Assembly: GCA_964489555.1 (NCBI GenBank)
Contig: CAZAZF010000008.1
Location: forward strand, 1-64,000
Direction: 5' to 3'
Length of the DNA stretch: 64,000 nt
Source of the DNA: JAAZGD01 sp964489555
Lineage (GTDB): Bacteria > Bacillota > Clostridia > Peptostreptococcales > Anaerovoracaceae
In this document: positions 1 to 8,052 of the stretch, one piece after another
How positions within the stretch are numbered: the first letter of the stretch is position 1
How the letters are laid out: each line of letters starts with the position of its first letter
Made by a program: the position numbers and the translations under genes
Notes under the pieces: model-generated
Seen by the model: the letters and a program-made list of their open reading frames with translations, nothing else
Told to the model about the DNA's origin: nothing
Databases searched by the model: none

Positions 1-2
1 GA

Positions 3-95
3 GATATCGGAGAGGCCTTTGACTTTGACGTTAGTTGGAACAATGATGTGAAAACCATCATGATTGACACGGCTAGCACCTATACTGCCGATTAA
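3..95 (+). CDS. C-terminal end of a copper-amine-oxidase-like (stalk) domain protein, partial
   Basis: The window opens inside this gene. The third frame is open from base 3 and ends at TAA 93-95, giving 30 residues that include AFDFDVSWNNDVKTIMI. This resembles the last strands of the copper amine oxidase N-terminal-like domain (often written GFDVSWD...TKTVTI). That domain is common at the ends of secreted or surface proteins of Clostridia and Paenibacillus, where it is not itself an oxidase. The start and the rest of the protein lie outside the window, so its real function cannot be judged. A strong terminator follows 35 bases later, which supports a true gene end. Confidence 0.55.
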   Translation, partial: DIGEAFDFDVSWNNDVKTIMIDTASTYTAD

Positions 96-130
96 TGATC
101 TGAGTTTTGAGTAATGTAGAAAAACTAATA

Positions 131-174
131 TACAGCAAGGCTGGTTTATTCATAGCCTTGCTGTATTATTTTTT
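131..174 (+). terminator. Rho-independent terminator of the gene that ends at base 95
   Basis: A perfect 12-bp stem pairs TACAGCAAGGCT (131-142) with AGCCTTGCTGTA (154-165), with an 11-base loop, and is followed by a T-rich run (TTATTTTTT). This is a textbook intrinsic terminator on the plus strand. Confidence 0.85.
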
Positions 175-321
175 GCTTTTAATTGGTCGTTAATCATAAT
201 CAGGCAACACACTAAACTGACTAAAGAAATCAAAATACAAGTGAACCAAGCCAATACCACAGGAAGAGGTTCTTGAAGTTCTACGCAAACATGGCAAAGC
301 AAGATAATATTGGGGCCCTAA

Positions 322-360
322 TTGTTGGGCAAGGCTCTTTGTTTGAGCCTTGCCCAACAG
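322..360. repeat. Long inverted repeat (hairpin) in the gene-poor left end
   Basis: Bases 322-337 and 345-360 form a nearly perfect 16-bp stem built on TTGGGCAAGGCTC, with a 7-base loop. No clear T-run follows on either strand. It lies exactly where the similarity of the minus-strand ATPase remnant stops, so it may mark a rearrangement junction or a small inserted hairpin. Bases 190-321 on the left contain nothing I can recognise. Confidence 0.5.
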
Positions 361-361
361 A

Positions 362-534
362 TCAGCGTGGTTTTCTCTGTTGTTTGTATCGCTCCTTGAA
401 TAGAAATAAAGGTGATGCCCATTACATCGAAGCATTTGAGAAACGGCATTTTCCATAATCATCGCATCATTCAACCCCATGAACGCATCTTCATAGCTTC
501 GTAAACGGGCTTGTTTACTTATACCATTAATGCA
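362..534 (-). pseudogene. Remnant of an AAA ATPase of the DUF4143 type (C-terminal fragment)
   Basis: On the minus strand the frame following the stop of the LuxR gene is open and reads KQARLRSYEDAFMGLNDAM, then ENAVSQMLRCNGHHLYFYSR, then SDTNNRENH. This looks like the C-terminal DUF4143 region of prokaryotic AAA ATPases, where a line such as 'YENIVAQ-L...G-ELYFY-R...E-DFLI' is usual. There is no P-loop, no N-terminus and no start upstream, and the similarity breaks off before the acidic EIDF-type motif, at the hairpin at 322-360. It is therefore best read as a dead fragment. The family assignment is from memory of the motif and is only moderately sure. Confidence 0.4.
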
Positions 535-1326
535 CTAATTCCACAAATCCTGGAGTTGGTGGGTGACGATAAAATGGACCAGTTGTGTCCGGTTCTTAAC
601 ATCTAGCTTATAATACAGATTATAGAGGTGCTTCTTTACGGTATTGTCTGAAATATGAAGAGCGTGCCCAATTTCCATGTTGGTATTTCCGTTGTACACA
701 TATCCAATAATCTCAATTTCCCGATTGGTCAATTGATACTCGTTTTTCAGTAAAGAAGAAAGGCTATGGATATTTTTTTGAAGAGATGTCTCTTCGTTAT
801 CGAATTTATTCTGAAGGTGCGGGAGAAGCTGTTTTAATATATAGATATCCGCATCTGAAAAATCGCCGTTTTTCTCTGTCCGATAAAGAGTGACAGCACC
901 TACAAATTGCCCACCGCTAGCAATAACAATGCCTGCAATATTTACCAAATCAAAGGCTTTGAGATAATGAAGGTAAAAGGGGCTCTTTTTCCGAACCTCT
1001 TCATTCACCAGGTCCGATTCTCGGTAGACCAGGGATTCGCTACTCAGAAAAAGCCACTTCACATAATCCATAGGAGCAAAGGTACTCTCGTACTGGTATA
1101 TAAATTCTTTTTCAAAGTTTGAATCATATTTGCTAACGACAACGGGATCCACTAGGTGGGGATCGGAGGTTGTTTTCATACGGCCGATATTGAAATCGGC
1201 AAAATCAAAATCAATCAGTTTCATGAGCTTTTGCAGGAAAGCGATTCTCATGGCGCTGGTATTTTTTGTGGAATGAATGGAGGCGACGATTTCGTTGATT
1301 TTCTCCCACTGCAACTGTGATGGCAT
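535..1326 (-). CDS. LuxR-type transcriptional regulator with GAF-like sensor domain
   Basis: A 263-residue regulator. The last 65 residues form a LuxR/NarL helix-turn-helix: LTNREIEIIGYVYNGNTNME..., then a recognition helix with ISDNTVKKHLYNLYYKLDVK. The first ~170 residues look like a small-molecule-binding GAF-like domain; there is no receiver domain and no aspartate phosphorylation pocket. It starts at ATG 1326 behind a good ribosome site (AAGGAG). It is transcribed away from the arginase-family gene at 1552, so it probably controls that gene and its own transcription. A paralogue of the same size and architecture lies at 5740-6492 (shared features: NREIEI/DRELEI, GTVKKH-type helix, KNR-QL). 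The ligand is unknown; the neighbouring genes suggest a guanidino, amide or amino-acid-like compound. Confidence 0.85.
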   Translation of the reverse strand: MPSQLQWEKINEIVASIHSTKNTSAMRIAFLQKLMKLIDFDFADFNIGRMKTTSDPHLVDPVVVSKYDSNFEKEFIYQYESTFAPMDYVKWLFLSSESLVYRESDLVNEEVRKKSPFYLHYLKAFDLVNIAGIVIASGGQFVGAVTLYRTEKNGDFSDADIYILKQLLPHLQNKFDNEETSLQKNIHSLSSLLKNEYQLTNREIEIIGYVYNGNTNMEIGHALHISDNTVKKHLYNLYYKLDVKNRTQLVHFIVTHQLQDLWN

Positions 1327-1416
1327 GGCGGTACTCCTTCGTTTTCAGGTATATATGGTGGAGCTTCATGGCCCTGTGACCGGGTCCTGCGGATATTATA
1401 TTTAAAACTACACTTT

Positions 1417-1435
1417 TATACTACAAGTATACTAC
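1417..1435. promoter_or_regulatory. Tandem 8-bp direct repeat, possible regulator binding site
   Basis: In the 225-bp gap between the divergent LuxR gene and the arginase-family gene, TATACTAC occurs at 1417-1424 and again at 1428-1435, an 11-bp period that puts both copies on one face of the helix. Such spacing is typical of a dimer-binding site, but I see no second copy elsewhere that would confirm it. The rest of the gap is AT-rich and should hold both promoters. Confidence 0.35.
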
Positions 1436-1551
1436 TTTAGTGGCAGAAAACAAGAAAAGAAGTACTACCAAAGCAGGTGGATTTTATTGAAATATATGAA
1501 TATTCTTATATCATCAGAACTTTTTATAAAATGCTTGAAAGGAGTAGATAA

Positions 1552-2445
1552 ATGGTGGAAATGACATCCTGGGGAGAAATCAATACAAACAATGAGAAGG
1601 AAGCCGATGTTGCAGTGATGGGAATACCCTTTGACAGTGCAGTAAGCTGTGGAAAGGGAGCTGCTCTAGGCCCAGAAAAGATGAGAGCTCTCTCCCGGTA
1701 TTTACCTCCCGTATCCGAGGAAGGGATTGTTTTTGAAACGCTTAAAGTATACGACAGTGGAGATGTTCCGATTGATTTAAATTGGAATCGATACTATGAA
1801 AACGTGGAAGAAAAAGCGCATGCTTTAATGGGGACATTTCCCTTCACCTTGTTTTTAGGGGGAGATCATTCTGTTACCATTCCTTTGCATAGGGCTTTCG
1901 GAAGAAGACATGCGGGAAAAAAGATGGGGATTATACATTTTGATTCTCACGCTGATATTTGTCATGAATATGATGGGCATATTTGGTCCCACGCTTGTAC
2001 GGAACGCCGTGCAGTAGATGACGTTATTGACCCCAAGGATTTGGCTTTGATAGGAATCCGTTCCTGGGAAGTCGAAGAAGTGGAATATCTGAAAGAGAAC
2101 CCTGAGGTTTTGGTGATTCGGGCAAAAGATATTCATGAGAAGGGTTATAGGAAAGCGACCGAAAGAATATTAGAAAAGTATAAGGGATATGACGCACTGT
2201 ATTTTACATTAGATATCGATGTACTGGATCCATCCTGCGCCCCCGGGACAGGAACTCCGGAACCGGGTGGGCCGTCAAGTCGCGAAATCATGGAAATGGT
2301 GAAGGTTATTATCAAAGAACTTCCTGTCAAAAGTATGGACCTGGTGGAGGTGTCTCCACCTCTGGATACACCAAACCATATCACTTCCTGGGTAGGTCTA
2401 AAAATTATATACGAGGTTTTTGGGCAGCTTTCATTGAAGAAATAA
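1552..2445 (+). CDS. Arginase/agmatinase/ureohydrolase family protein
   Basis: A 297-residue cytoplasmic hydrolase of the ureohydrolase fold, the usual size for agmatinase (SpeB) or arginase. All three dimanganese motifs are present: GGDHS (about residue 103), HFDSHADICHEY (about 129-140) and LDIDVLDPSCAPGTGTPEPGG-like (about 222 on). The enzyme should hydrolyse a guanidino compound to an amine plus urea. Substrate specificity cannot be read from the motifs; agmatine, guanidinobutyrate and related compounds are all possible. ATG 1552 follows GGAGTAG. It is the first gene of a run with a GPH-type symporter (2521) and an amidohydrolase (3946), with no spermidine synthase nearby, which points to catabolism rather than polyamine biosynthesis. 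The divergent LuxR regulator is its likely controller. Confidence 0.85.
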   Translation: MVEMTSWGEINTNNEKEADVAVMGIPFDSAVSCGKGAALGPEKMRALSRYLPPVSEEGIVFETLKVYDSGDVPIDLNWNRYYENVEEKAHALMGTFPFTLFLGGDHSVTIPLHRAFGRRHAGKKMGIIHFDSHADICHEYDGHIWSHACTERRAVDDVIDPKDLALIGIRSWEVEEVEYLKENPEVLVIRAKDIHEKGYRKATERILEKYKGYDALYFTLDIDVLDPSCAPGTGTPEPGGPSSREIMEMVKVIIKELPVKSMDLVEVSPPLDTPNHITSWVGLKIIYEVFGQLSLKK

Positions 2446-2520
2446 TAGGACATTATGCATGAAGCAATCATTGATAAAGTCGTTGTTCTTCGCTAAGGTT
2501 AATAGAAAGGACGTGGGTTC

Positions 2521-3921
2521 ATGAACAGTAAATTGGGTCTTGGTACAAAAGCCGGATATGGGCTAGGTATGGCAGGGGAGTGTCTTGCCATGAACACATT
2601 CTATATTTTCTTTATCTTCTTCTTGACGGACGCGGTGGGCATGAATGCAGGTATCGCTGGAACCGTATCCATGATAGCCGTATTTTGGGGGGCCTTCACG
2701 GATTTATTCGCAGGGTTGAAGACGGATGCCAGTAAGAATCCGAATGGCAGGAGACGGCCCTTTATCTATAAGGCCGCAATACCTTTGGGCGTGGCAATCT
2801 TCTTAATGTATACTGACTGGTCTGTGGTGAGCGATTCTACCAAGCCTTTTTATTTTCTAGTGGCGGCTATGATATTCTGGCTAGCCTTGTCGTTTACAGA
2901 TATTCCGTACTTATCCCTGGGGTCTGAGATTACGGATGATTATAATGAAAGAAACTCCATTCGTGGAATCGCCAACATTTTCAACTATGCAGCCATGATT
3001 TTAGCTAGCTCTGGCACATTAACCCTGGTAAGCATGATGGCGGGGGATTCGGGAATAGGAGACACCGGGGCCTGGTCGAAAGTCGGCTTGATTTTTGGTG
3101 TGTTGGTATTGGCGTTTTATTGGATTGCCGCGGCAGCCACAAAAGGTAAAGAAGTGGTATCACTACAAGAGGAGGAAGCGGGGCCTAAAACCAGTATTGT
3201 CAAAGGATATTTGGAAGTGCTTAGAATAAGGCCCTTCCGAAAGATATTGTATTATACGGTATTTGCTTACGGCGGGGTCATCCTGTTTACCAGTGCTTAT
3301 ATTTATTATCTCTATTACAACATGTATTTCACGGATGCCCAAGCTGCTTTGGTAATGCTGATTTATTGCTTTATGGTAATGGGTGCATCTGCTGTGCTGG
3401 GTTACATTAAGATTGAAAAGAAAAATATTGTGGTCAGTCTAACATTGCTACTGGGAGCAGGAATGATCATTGCTCATTTCACAGGATTGAACACCTTTGG
3501 ACTGTACCTTATCTTTTTCTTGTTCGCTTTGGCCATCAGTGCATATTTTGTACAAATATACTCCATGGTATATGATGTATGCGATGTGGATGCCTTCATC
3601 AATGGAGGAGGTAGAGAGGGTGTTATCGTATCAATGTTTTACTTTGTGGGCAAAGTGGTTGGTGGTGTGGCCATGGCGGCGGTAGGTTGGATCTTGGCAT
3701 TCGTGGAGTATGATCCCATGCTGTTGGAACAAGCCGCAAAGACACTTACGGGGATTTCTTTTGGAGCCTTATTGTTGCCTGGAATTCTAGCCATCATCGG
3801 CGCCTTGCTGATGATAAAATATCCCATCAATCAGAAAAACTTTGATGCATTGCAGAAGGCAACGGAAGCCAAGAAGGATGGGAAAGAGTATTCTGTGGAT
3901 GAATTCAAGGAATTGATCTAG
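2521..3921 (+). CDS. GPH-family (MFS-type) cation symporter
   Basis: A 466-residue polytopic membrane protein with about twelve hydrophobic segments. The start MNSKLGLGTKAGYGLGMAGE and the following TM1, then the loop AFTDLFAGLKTDASKNPNGRRRPFI, match the glycoside-pentoside-hexuronide:cation symporter family, whose signature is a D-x3-G...D...G-RRP loop between TM2 and TM3. Family members usually carry sugars or glucuronides with Na+ or H+, but the clostridial subgroup next to amidohydrolases may carry other solutes. It lies 75 bp after the arginase-family gene and 24 bp before an amidohydrolase, so it most likely imports the substrate those enzymes break down. ATG 2521 follows GAAAGGACGTGGGTTC. 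Confidence 0.85.
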   Translation: MNSKLGLGTKAGYGLGMAGECLAMNTFYIFFIFFLTDAVGMNAGIAGTVSMIAVFWGAFTDLFAGLKTDASKNPNGRRRPFIYKAAIPLGVAIFLMYTDWSVVSDSTKPFYFLVAAMIFWLALSFTDIPYLSLGSEITDDYNERNSIRGIANIFNYAAMILASSGTLTLVSMMAGDSGIGDTGAWSKVGLIFGVLVLAFYWIAAAATKGKEVVSLQEEEAGPKTSIVKGYLEVLRIRPFRKILYYTVFAYGGVILFTSAYIYYLYYNMYFTDAQAALVMLIYCFMVMGASAVLGYIKIEKKNIVVSLTLLLGAGMIIAHFTGLNTFGLYLIFFLFALAISAYFVQIYSMVYDVCDVDAFINGGGREGVIVSMFYFVGKVVGGVAMAAVGWILAFVEYDPMLLEQAAKTLTGISFGALLLPGILAIIGALLMIKYPINQKNFDALQKATEAKKDGKEYSVDEFKELI

Positions 3922-3945
3922 TCGGAATAGGAGGAAAAAACTGCT

Positions 3946-5499
3946 ATGAATAACGAGAGCAAACAAGAAGCTCAATATGTAATGAAGGCAAAAAAAATAT
4001 ATACTATGGATGAAGAATCTCCCTCTGCTGACTGGGTCTTAGTGGAGGGAAAGCGAATCAAAGCAGTGGGAAACGGCGAAGCTCCTACAGGTTATCTCGT
4101 TAGGGAATTTGAGGATGCTGTTGTTTTTCCTGGATTGATTGACACTCATGTGCATGCAGGAACCACAGCGGTGATGTTGTCAGGAGTGAATTTGATAGAG
4201 GTAACCTGTGTTCAGGAAGCTCTGGATTTGATTGAGGAGCGCTGCCGAACTACGGAAGATGATATCGTTTTCGCTGCCTTCTATATCGAGCCACAAATCA
4301 ATGAAGGTCGTTTTCCGACGAAAAAGGAGTTGGACCGAATTTCCAATGGCAAAAAGGTGATGGTCACAAGTATCACTTTGCATTCCTCCTCCGTAAACAC
4401 GGAGACCTTCCAGGCACTGGGTTTCTCAGAAGACCTGCCCGGATTGGGGAAGGATGAAAACGGAGAGTTTAATGGTCTTTTGGGAATTGACGAGGTACAA
4501 CTCAAAGCGCTGAACATCTTAATGGGTCTCATATCGGAAGAGCGATATTTACAGTACATTGAAGATTTTGGGAAAATGGCGGTGGAAAACGGACTCACTA
4601 CAGTACACTGTTTGGAAGGGCAGTTTGTCAAAGAGGATAAGGACTTAGATATTTGGATGGAAAAAATTGATTCAGGAGACCTTCCTTTTCACTGTGTGCT
4701 TTACCCCCAGCTTTGGGATTATGAAAGAGCGAAAAAGTACAACCTTCCACGTCATGGCGGTTGCCTGACCCTGGATGGAGCGGATATGGACTTTACCATG
4801 GCGTTGGATGAGCCATATACCTGCAAGCCGGAGGTGAGAGGAGATTTAATCAACAAGGACAGCGATGTTTATCAGCTGGTGAAGAGAGCCCATATGGATG
4901 AAAAGCAATGTGCGTTTCATGCTATGGGTGAGCGGGCCATCGATCAGGTTTTGGATGCCTATCGTCGGGTTATTGCGGAACAAGGAGATAAAAAACTGAG
5001 ACACAGAATCGAACACTTTACTTTGCCCCGACTTTCTCACATCGAATTGGCGGCCAAATTGGGATGTGTCGTGTGTCAACAACCAGAGTACTCTTATCTT
5101 TTCGATACACCGGGAGGGCCTGTGGAACAATGGTTTGGAGTAGAAAGAGCTTCAACTCGATTCGAACATTACAAGATGGTGAAGGACTCGGGAGTCGTTG
5201 TGGCGGGAGGATCTGACGCACCAGTAAACAGTCTTAATCCCCTTACCGGTATTCACGGTTTGGTTAATGCAAGATATGATATCAGGAGAATGAGTGTAAC
5301 AGAAGCATTGGAAACCTATACTCGCTGTGGAGCATATGCTGCCTTCGAAGAAGAGGAGCGGGGGCAAATCAGCGAGGGGTATTATGCAGACTTTACGGTG
5401 TTGGCAGAAGATCCCTATGAGATTCCGGAAAAAATCAACGAAATCGAGATAGTGGCAACAATTTCCGAGGGCAGAGAAGTATACCGGAAACAAAAATAG
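3946..5499 (+). CDS. Amidohydrolase family protein (YtcJ-like)
   Basis: A 517-residue metal-dependent hydrolase of the amidohydrolase superfamily, YtcJ/amidohydrolase-3 type. The N-terminal beta-sandwich part is followed by the metal-site signature GLIDTHVHAG (about residues 62-71). HRIEHFTLPRL (about 354) supplies a further histidine, and the conserved aspartate lies in VVAGGSDAPVNSLNPL (about 421). Superfamily enzymes hydrolyse C-N bonds of amides, cyclic amides or deaminate; the exact substrate is not deducible. There is no signal peptide, so it acts in the cytosol. It is the third gene of the arginase-family/symporter run, 24 bp after the symporter and preceded by TAGGAGGAAAAAAC, so it is presumably co-transcribed and acts in the same degradation route. 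Confidence 0.8.
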   Translation: MNNESKQEAQYVMKAKKIYTMDEESPSADWVLVEGKRIKAVGNGEAPTGYLVREFEDAVVFPGLIDTHVHAGTTAVMLSGVNLIEVTCVQEALDLIEERCRTTEDDIVFAAFYIEPQINEGRFPTKKELDRISNGKKVMVTSITLHSSSVNTETFQALGFSEDLPGLGKDENGEFNGLLGIDEVQLKALNILMGLISEERYLQYIEDFGKMAVENGLTTVHCLEGQFVKEDKDLDIWMEKIDSGDLPFHCVLYPQLWDYERAKKYNLPRHGGCLTLDGADMDFTMALDEPYTCKPEVRGDLINKDSDVYQLVKRAHMDEKQCAFHAMGERAIDQVLDAYRRVIAEQGDKKLRHRIEHFTLPRLSHIELAAKLGCVVCQQPEYSYLFDTPGGPVEQWFGVERASTRFEHYKMVKDSGVVVAGGSDAPVNSLNPLTGIHGLVNARYDIRRMSVTEALETYTRCGAYAAFEEEERGQISEGYYADFTVLAEDPYEIPEKINEIEIVATISEGREVYRKQK

Positions 5500-5510
5500 T
5501 ATTAGTCTCT

Positions 5511-5575
5511 GCCAATAAAAAGAATGGAAGTTTCAACGAAGCGGGGTCGCCGGGAAGGTGCCCCCGCTTATTGGC
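5511..5575 (+). other. Two-level hairpin after the amidohydrolase gene
   Basis: An outer 7-bp stem (GCCAATA 5511-5517 with TATTGGC 5569-5575) encloses an inner GC-rich hairpin (AGCGGGG 5540-5546 with CCCCGCT 5562-5568). No T-run follows, so it is not an ordinary terminator. It could end or stabilise the upstream mRNA, or be a small structured RNA. I do not recognise a known riboswitch in it. Confidence 0.4.
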
Positions 5576-5623
5576 AATGATATTTGGTACACCTTCCATC
5601 GGCGTGAAAATATTCTGAAAAAG

Positions 5624-5653
5624 TTGGCGTTTGTATCCGGAATAGGCTACAAT
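5624..5653 (+). promoter_or_regulatory. Sigma-A-type promoter for the second LuxR gene
   Basis: TTGGCG (5624-5629) and TACAAT (5648-5653) are 18 bp apart. A start of transcription near 5660 would leave an ~80-base leader before the regulator gene at 5740. Confidence 0.5.
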
Positions 5654-5739
5654 GCTTGGTATAGTAGAAATTTTGCAGGTGGAATCAATAGACCATGCTG
5701 TAGAAATTTAGTAATTCGCGAAGGAACATAGAGAGCAGA

Positions 5740-6492
5740 GTGCCCATGCAGTATTTATCCGAAAAGGAATGGATTTTCCTCAACGAAATTACCCATATGA
5801 TTTATGAAACCGATGATTTGGACGCTATGAGAGAAAATCTATTGGATCTTCTCATGGTTCTCATTCCCAATAATTGTTCTTCTTTTTATTTGGCCAATAC
5901 CAAGGGAGAAAAATTATTGACGAAGCCGGTAGCCAATAACATATGCCAAAAGGATATTGACAATTACTTGGCATTTGGTGAAAAAATGGATTATACCATG
6001 CCTATTTTCACCAGTGGCAGACCCATCGCATATAAAGAAACGGATTTGTTTGAAGCCCGATTTCGCGAGAACACGGAGTTTTATTCCGAATTTCTATCCC
6101 ACGGACTGGAGTACCCGTTGGCCCTGTGCATAGCGGAAAAGGGGGTATGTTACGGAGCTCTATCATTGTACCGGTCCAAAAAGATGGGGGATTTTAGCGA
6201 AAGAGACATATTTGTATTGGAACAGTTGCATAAACATTTGATCACCAAAATAAAAATGAGTTCCGGCGAGAACCCTTTATTAGGGACTACTGGGTTGGCT
6301 ATCATCAAGGAAAAATTGGATTTAACGGACCGGGAGTTGGAAATCGTGGGGTACTTGTTGGACGGATTAAGCAATGAAGAAATTGCCAAAATCCTGTTTA
6401 TTGAATTGGGCACTGTGAAAAAACACATTCACAATATATACCGAAAGGCAGATGTAAAGAATAGAGTGCAACTATTCCGGATGTTACGCTAG
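5740..6492 (+). CDS. LuxR-type transcriptional regulator with GAF-like sensor domain (second copy)
   Basis: A 250-residue regulator. The C-terminal LuxR helix-turn-helix reads LDLTDRELEIVGYLLDGLSN followed by IELGTVKKHIHNIYRKADVK. The N-terminal ~170 residues are GAF-like and lack receiver-domain residues. It is a paralogue of the minus-strand regulator at 535-1326; the two also share the N-terminal pattern MP-Q followed by a helical W-containing stretch. I keep GTG 5740 because it reproduces that N-terminus, but ATG 5746 is equally possible. It ends in a terminator and precedes the NhaC/M42 peptidase pair, which it may control, whereas the first copy sits beside the arginase-family gene. Confidence 0.82.
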   Translation: MPMQYLSEKEWIFLNEITHMIYETDDLDAMRENLLDLLMVLIPNNCSSFYLANTKGEKLLTKPVANNICQKDIDNYLAFGEKMDYTMPIFTSGRPIAYKETDLFEARFRENTEFYSEFLSHGLEYPLALCIAEKGVCYGALSLYRSKKMGDFSERDIFVLEQLHKHLITKIKMSSGENPLLGTTGLAIIKEKLDLTDRELEIVGYLLDGLSNEEIAKILFIELGTVKKHIHNIYRKADVKNRVQLFRMLR

Positions 6493-6528
6493 CATAGTGC
6501 TGACACAAAAATATAAACTTAAGTTTAC

Positions 6529-6564
6529 AAAAAAGCCGTATTTTATGGAATTGCGGTTTTTTTT
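6529..6564 (+). terminator. Terminator after the second LuxR gene
   Basis: AAAAAAGCCGTAT (6529-6541) pairs, with one bulged G, with ATTGCGGTTTTTT, and a run of eight T residues follows. It separates the regulator from the transporter gene at 6665, which must therefore have its own promoter in the AT-rich 100 bp that follow. Confidence 0.7.
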
Positions 6565-6664
6565 GTTGTGCCTCATACTTCAGATAGAATAGGAAGGTTA
6601 TATATTTTTTTTGGACTTATGAATATCCTAGATACGTCAAATCACAAGAAAAGGAGAATAAAGC

Positions 6665-8041
6665 ATGGGTGATTATGGACTGATTAGTGTATTGCCGGTA
6701 CTTACTATTTTAGTAGTTGCTGTCACTACGCGAAGAACTTTGTTTGCCATGGTGTGCGGTCTCTCGATGGGAGCTTTGATTTTAGCCGGTGGCCTGACCG
6801 GATTTATGGGGATGTGGTTTAACTATCTCTATGTGTCAATGACCAATGAGACGCTGCAATGGCTGGTTTTGGTTATTGTAATGTTTGGAATGCTGATTAT
6901 GCTCTTTGAACGTTCCGGTGCCGTTACCGATTTCGGCCGTTGGGCCGGGAAATTTATTAAAACGAAAAAACAGGCATTGATGGGTACTTTTCTACTGGGT
7001 GTCATTATTTTCTTGGATGACTATTTAAACAATTTAGCAGTGGGTACCACCATGAAGGGAATCACCGATAAATTGAAGATTCCAAGAACCCAACTGGCAT
7101 ATGTGGTAAATAGTGTGGCTGCTCCGGTATGTATTTTAATTCCCCTTTCTTCATGGGCCGTTTACTTTGGGGCCTTGTTGGAAAACGAGGGAGTTGTTGG
7201 GGCGAATGGTACCGGAATGGGCGCCTATATCTCAGCGATTCCTTTGACATTCTACGGATGGTTGGCCATCGCGGTGGTGTTGTTGCAGATTTTTGGCATT
7301 ATCCCGAAATTTGGGACCATTAAAAAGGATACGTTGCGGGCGGAAGCTACGGGTGACGTGTTCCCCGAGGGTACTGATTTATCTTTGATTCATGCGGCGG
7401 AAGGCCACGAAGAAGAACACAACAACGCAAAGCCCATTGCTTTCCTGATTCCACTAGCTGTAATGATTGCGGTAACACTTTTAACGGGAATTGACGTATT
7501 GATGGGCGCTGTATCTGGCGTTGTCATTGCGGTACTCCTTTATGCGCTTACTAAGAGGTTGTCCATTCGAGAGCTGCTGACTTCCTGCTTTGATGGAGTG
7601 ATCAGCATGGGATTTGTCCTCATCTTGTCGGTACTGGCTTTTGCTGTTCAAGCTGCAAATACAGATTTGATGCTGGCGGAGTATGTGATTCACATAACCG
7701 TTCCCATCATGAAGGGCGCTTTCTTACCAGCGGCAGTATTTCTGGTATGTGCGGTGTATGCGTACACCACCGGTTGCTTCTGGGATTTGGCAGCCATCAT
7801 TCTTCCCATTGTAGTTCCTTTGGCAGTGGCTATGGGTGTGGATCCTATTCTGGCATCTGCGGCAGTATTTTCCGGCGCTGCCTTTGGAAGCAATACTTGC
7901 CTGTACGGTGATGGCGTCATTCTCTGTTCTCAAGGGTGCCAGATTAAAGCCGTTGAATTGATGGTGGCCACGCTTCCTTATGCCTTGATTGCGGGCGGCG
8001 GTTCTTTTATACTCTATATCATAGCCGGATTTATTATGTAA
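6665..8041 (+). CDS. NhaC-family Na+/H+ antiporter-like transporter
   Basis: A 458-residue membrane protein with about eleven to twelve hydrophobic segments, of the NhaC / ion-transporter superfamily. It has the conserved charged region FLDDYLNNLAVGTTMKGITD in the middle of the first half, and late glycine-rich segments including FGSNTCLYGDG. NhaC proteins exchange Na+ for H+, or substrates such as malate/lactate or amino acids for ions; next to a peptidase gene a role in uptake or export of an organic anion or amino acid is possible. ATG 6665 follows GAAAAGGAGAATAAAGC. It is 11 bp before the M42 peptidase gene, so the two form an operon. Confidence 0.8.
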   Translation: MGDYGLISVLPVLTILVVAVTTRRTLFAMVCGLSMGALILAGGLTGFMGMWFNYLYVSMTNETLQWLVLVIVMFGMLIMLFERSGAVTDFGRWAGKFIKTKKQALMGTFLLGVIIFLDDYLNNLAVGTTMKGITDKLKIPRTQLAYVVNSVAAPVCILIPLSSWAVYFGALLENEGVVGANGTGMGAYISAIPLTFYGWLAIAVVLLQIFGIIPKFGTIKKDTLRAEATGDVFPEGTDLSLIHAAEGHEEEHNNAKPIAFLIPLAVMIAVTLLTGIDVLMGAVSGVVIAVLLYALTKRLSIRELLTSCFDGVISMGFVLILSVLAFAVQAANTDLMLAEYVIHITVPIMKGAFLPAAVFLVCAVYAYTTGCFWDLAAIILPIVVPLAVAMGVDPILASAAVFSGAAFGSNTCLYGDGVILCSQGCQIKAVELMVATLPYALIAGGGSFILYIIAGFIM

Positions 8042-8052
8042 GGGGTGAGATT

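Noticed and set aside
190..480. A 96-codon minus-strand frame as a full gene
   Set aside because: Its first ~35 residues are the ATPase remnant, which continues upstream of the ATG without a start; the rest passes through the hairpin and has no recognisable sequence. It is a chance continuation, not a gene.
5580..5739. A sigma-54 promoter before the second LuxR gene
   Set aside because: GG and GC pairs are present but not at the required 10-base spacing; a sigma-A promoter explains the region better.
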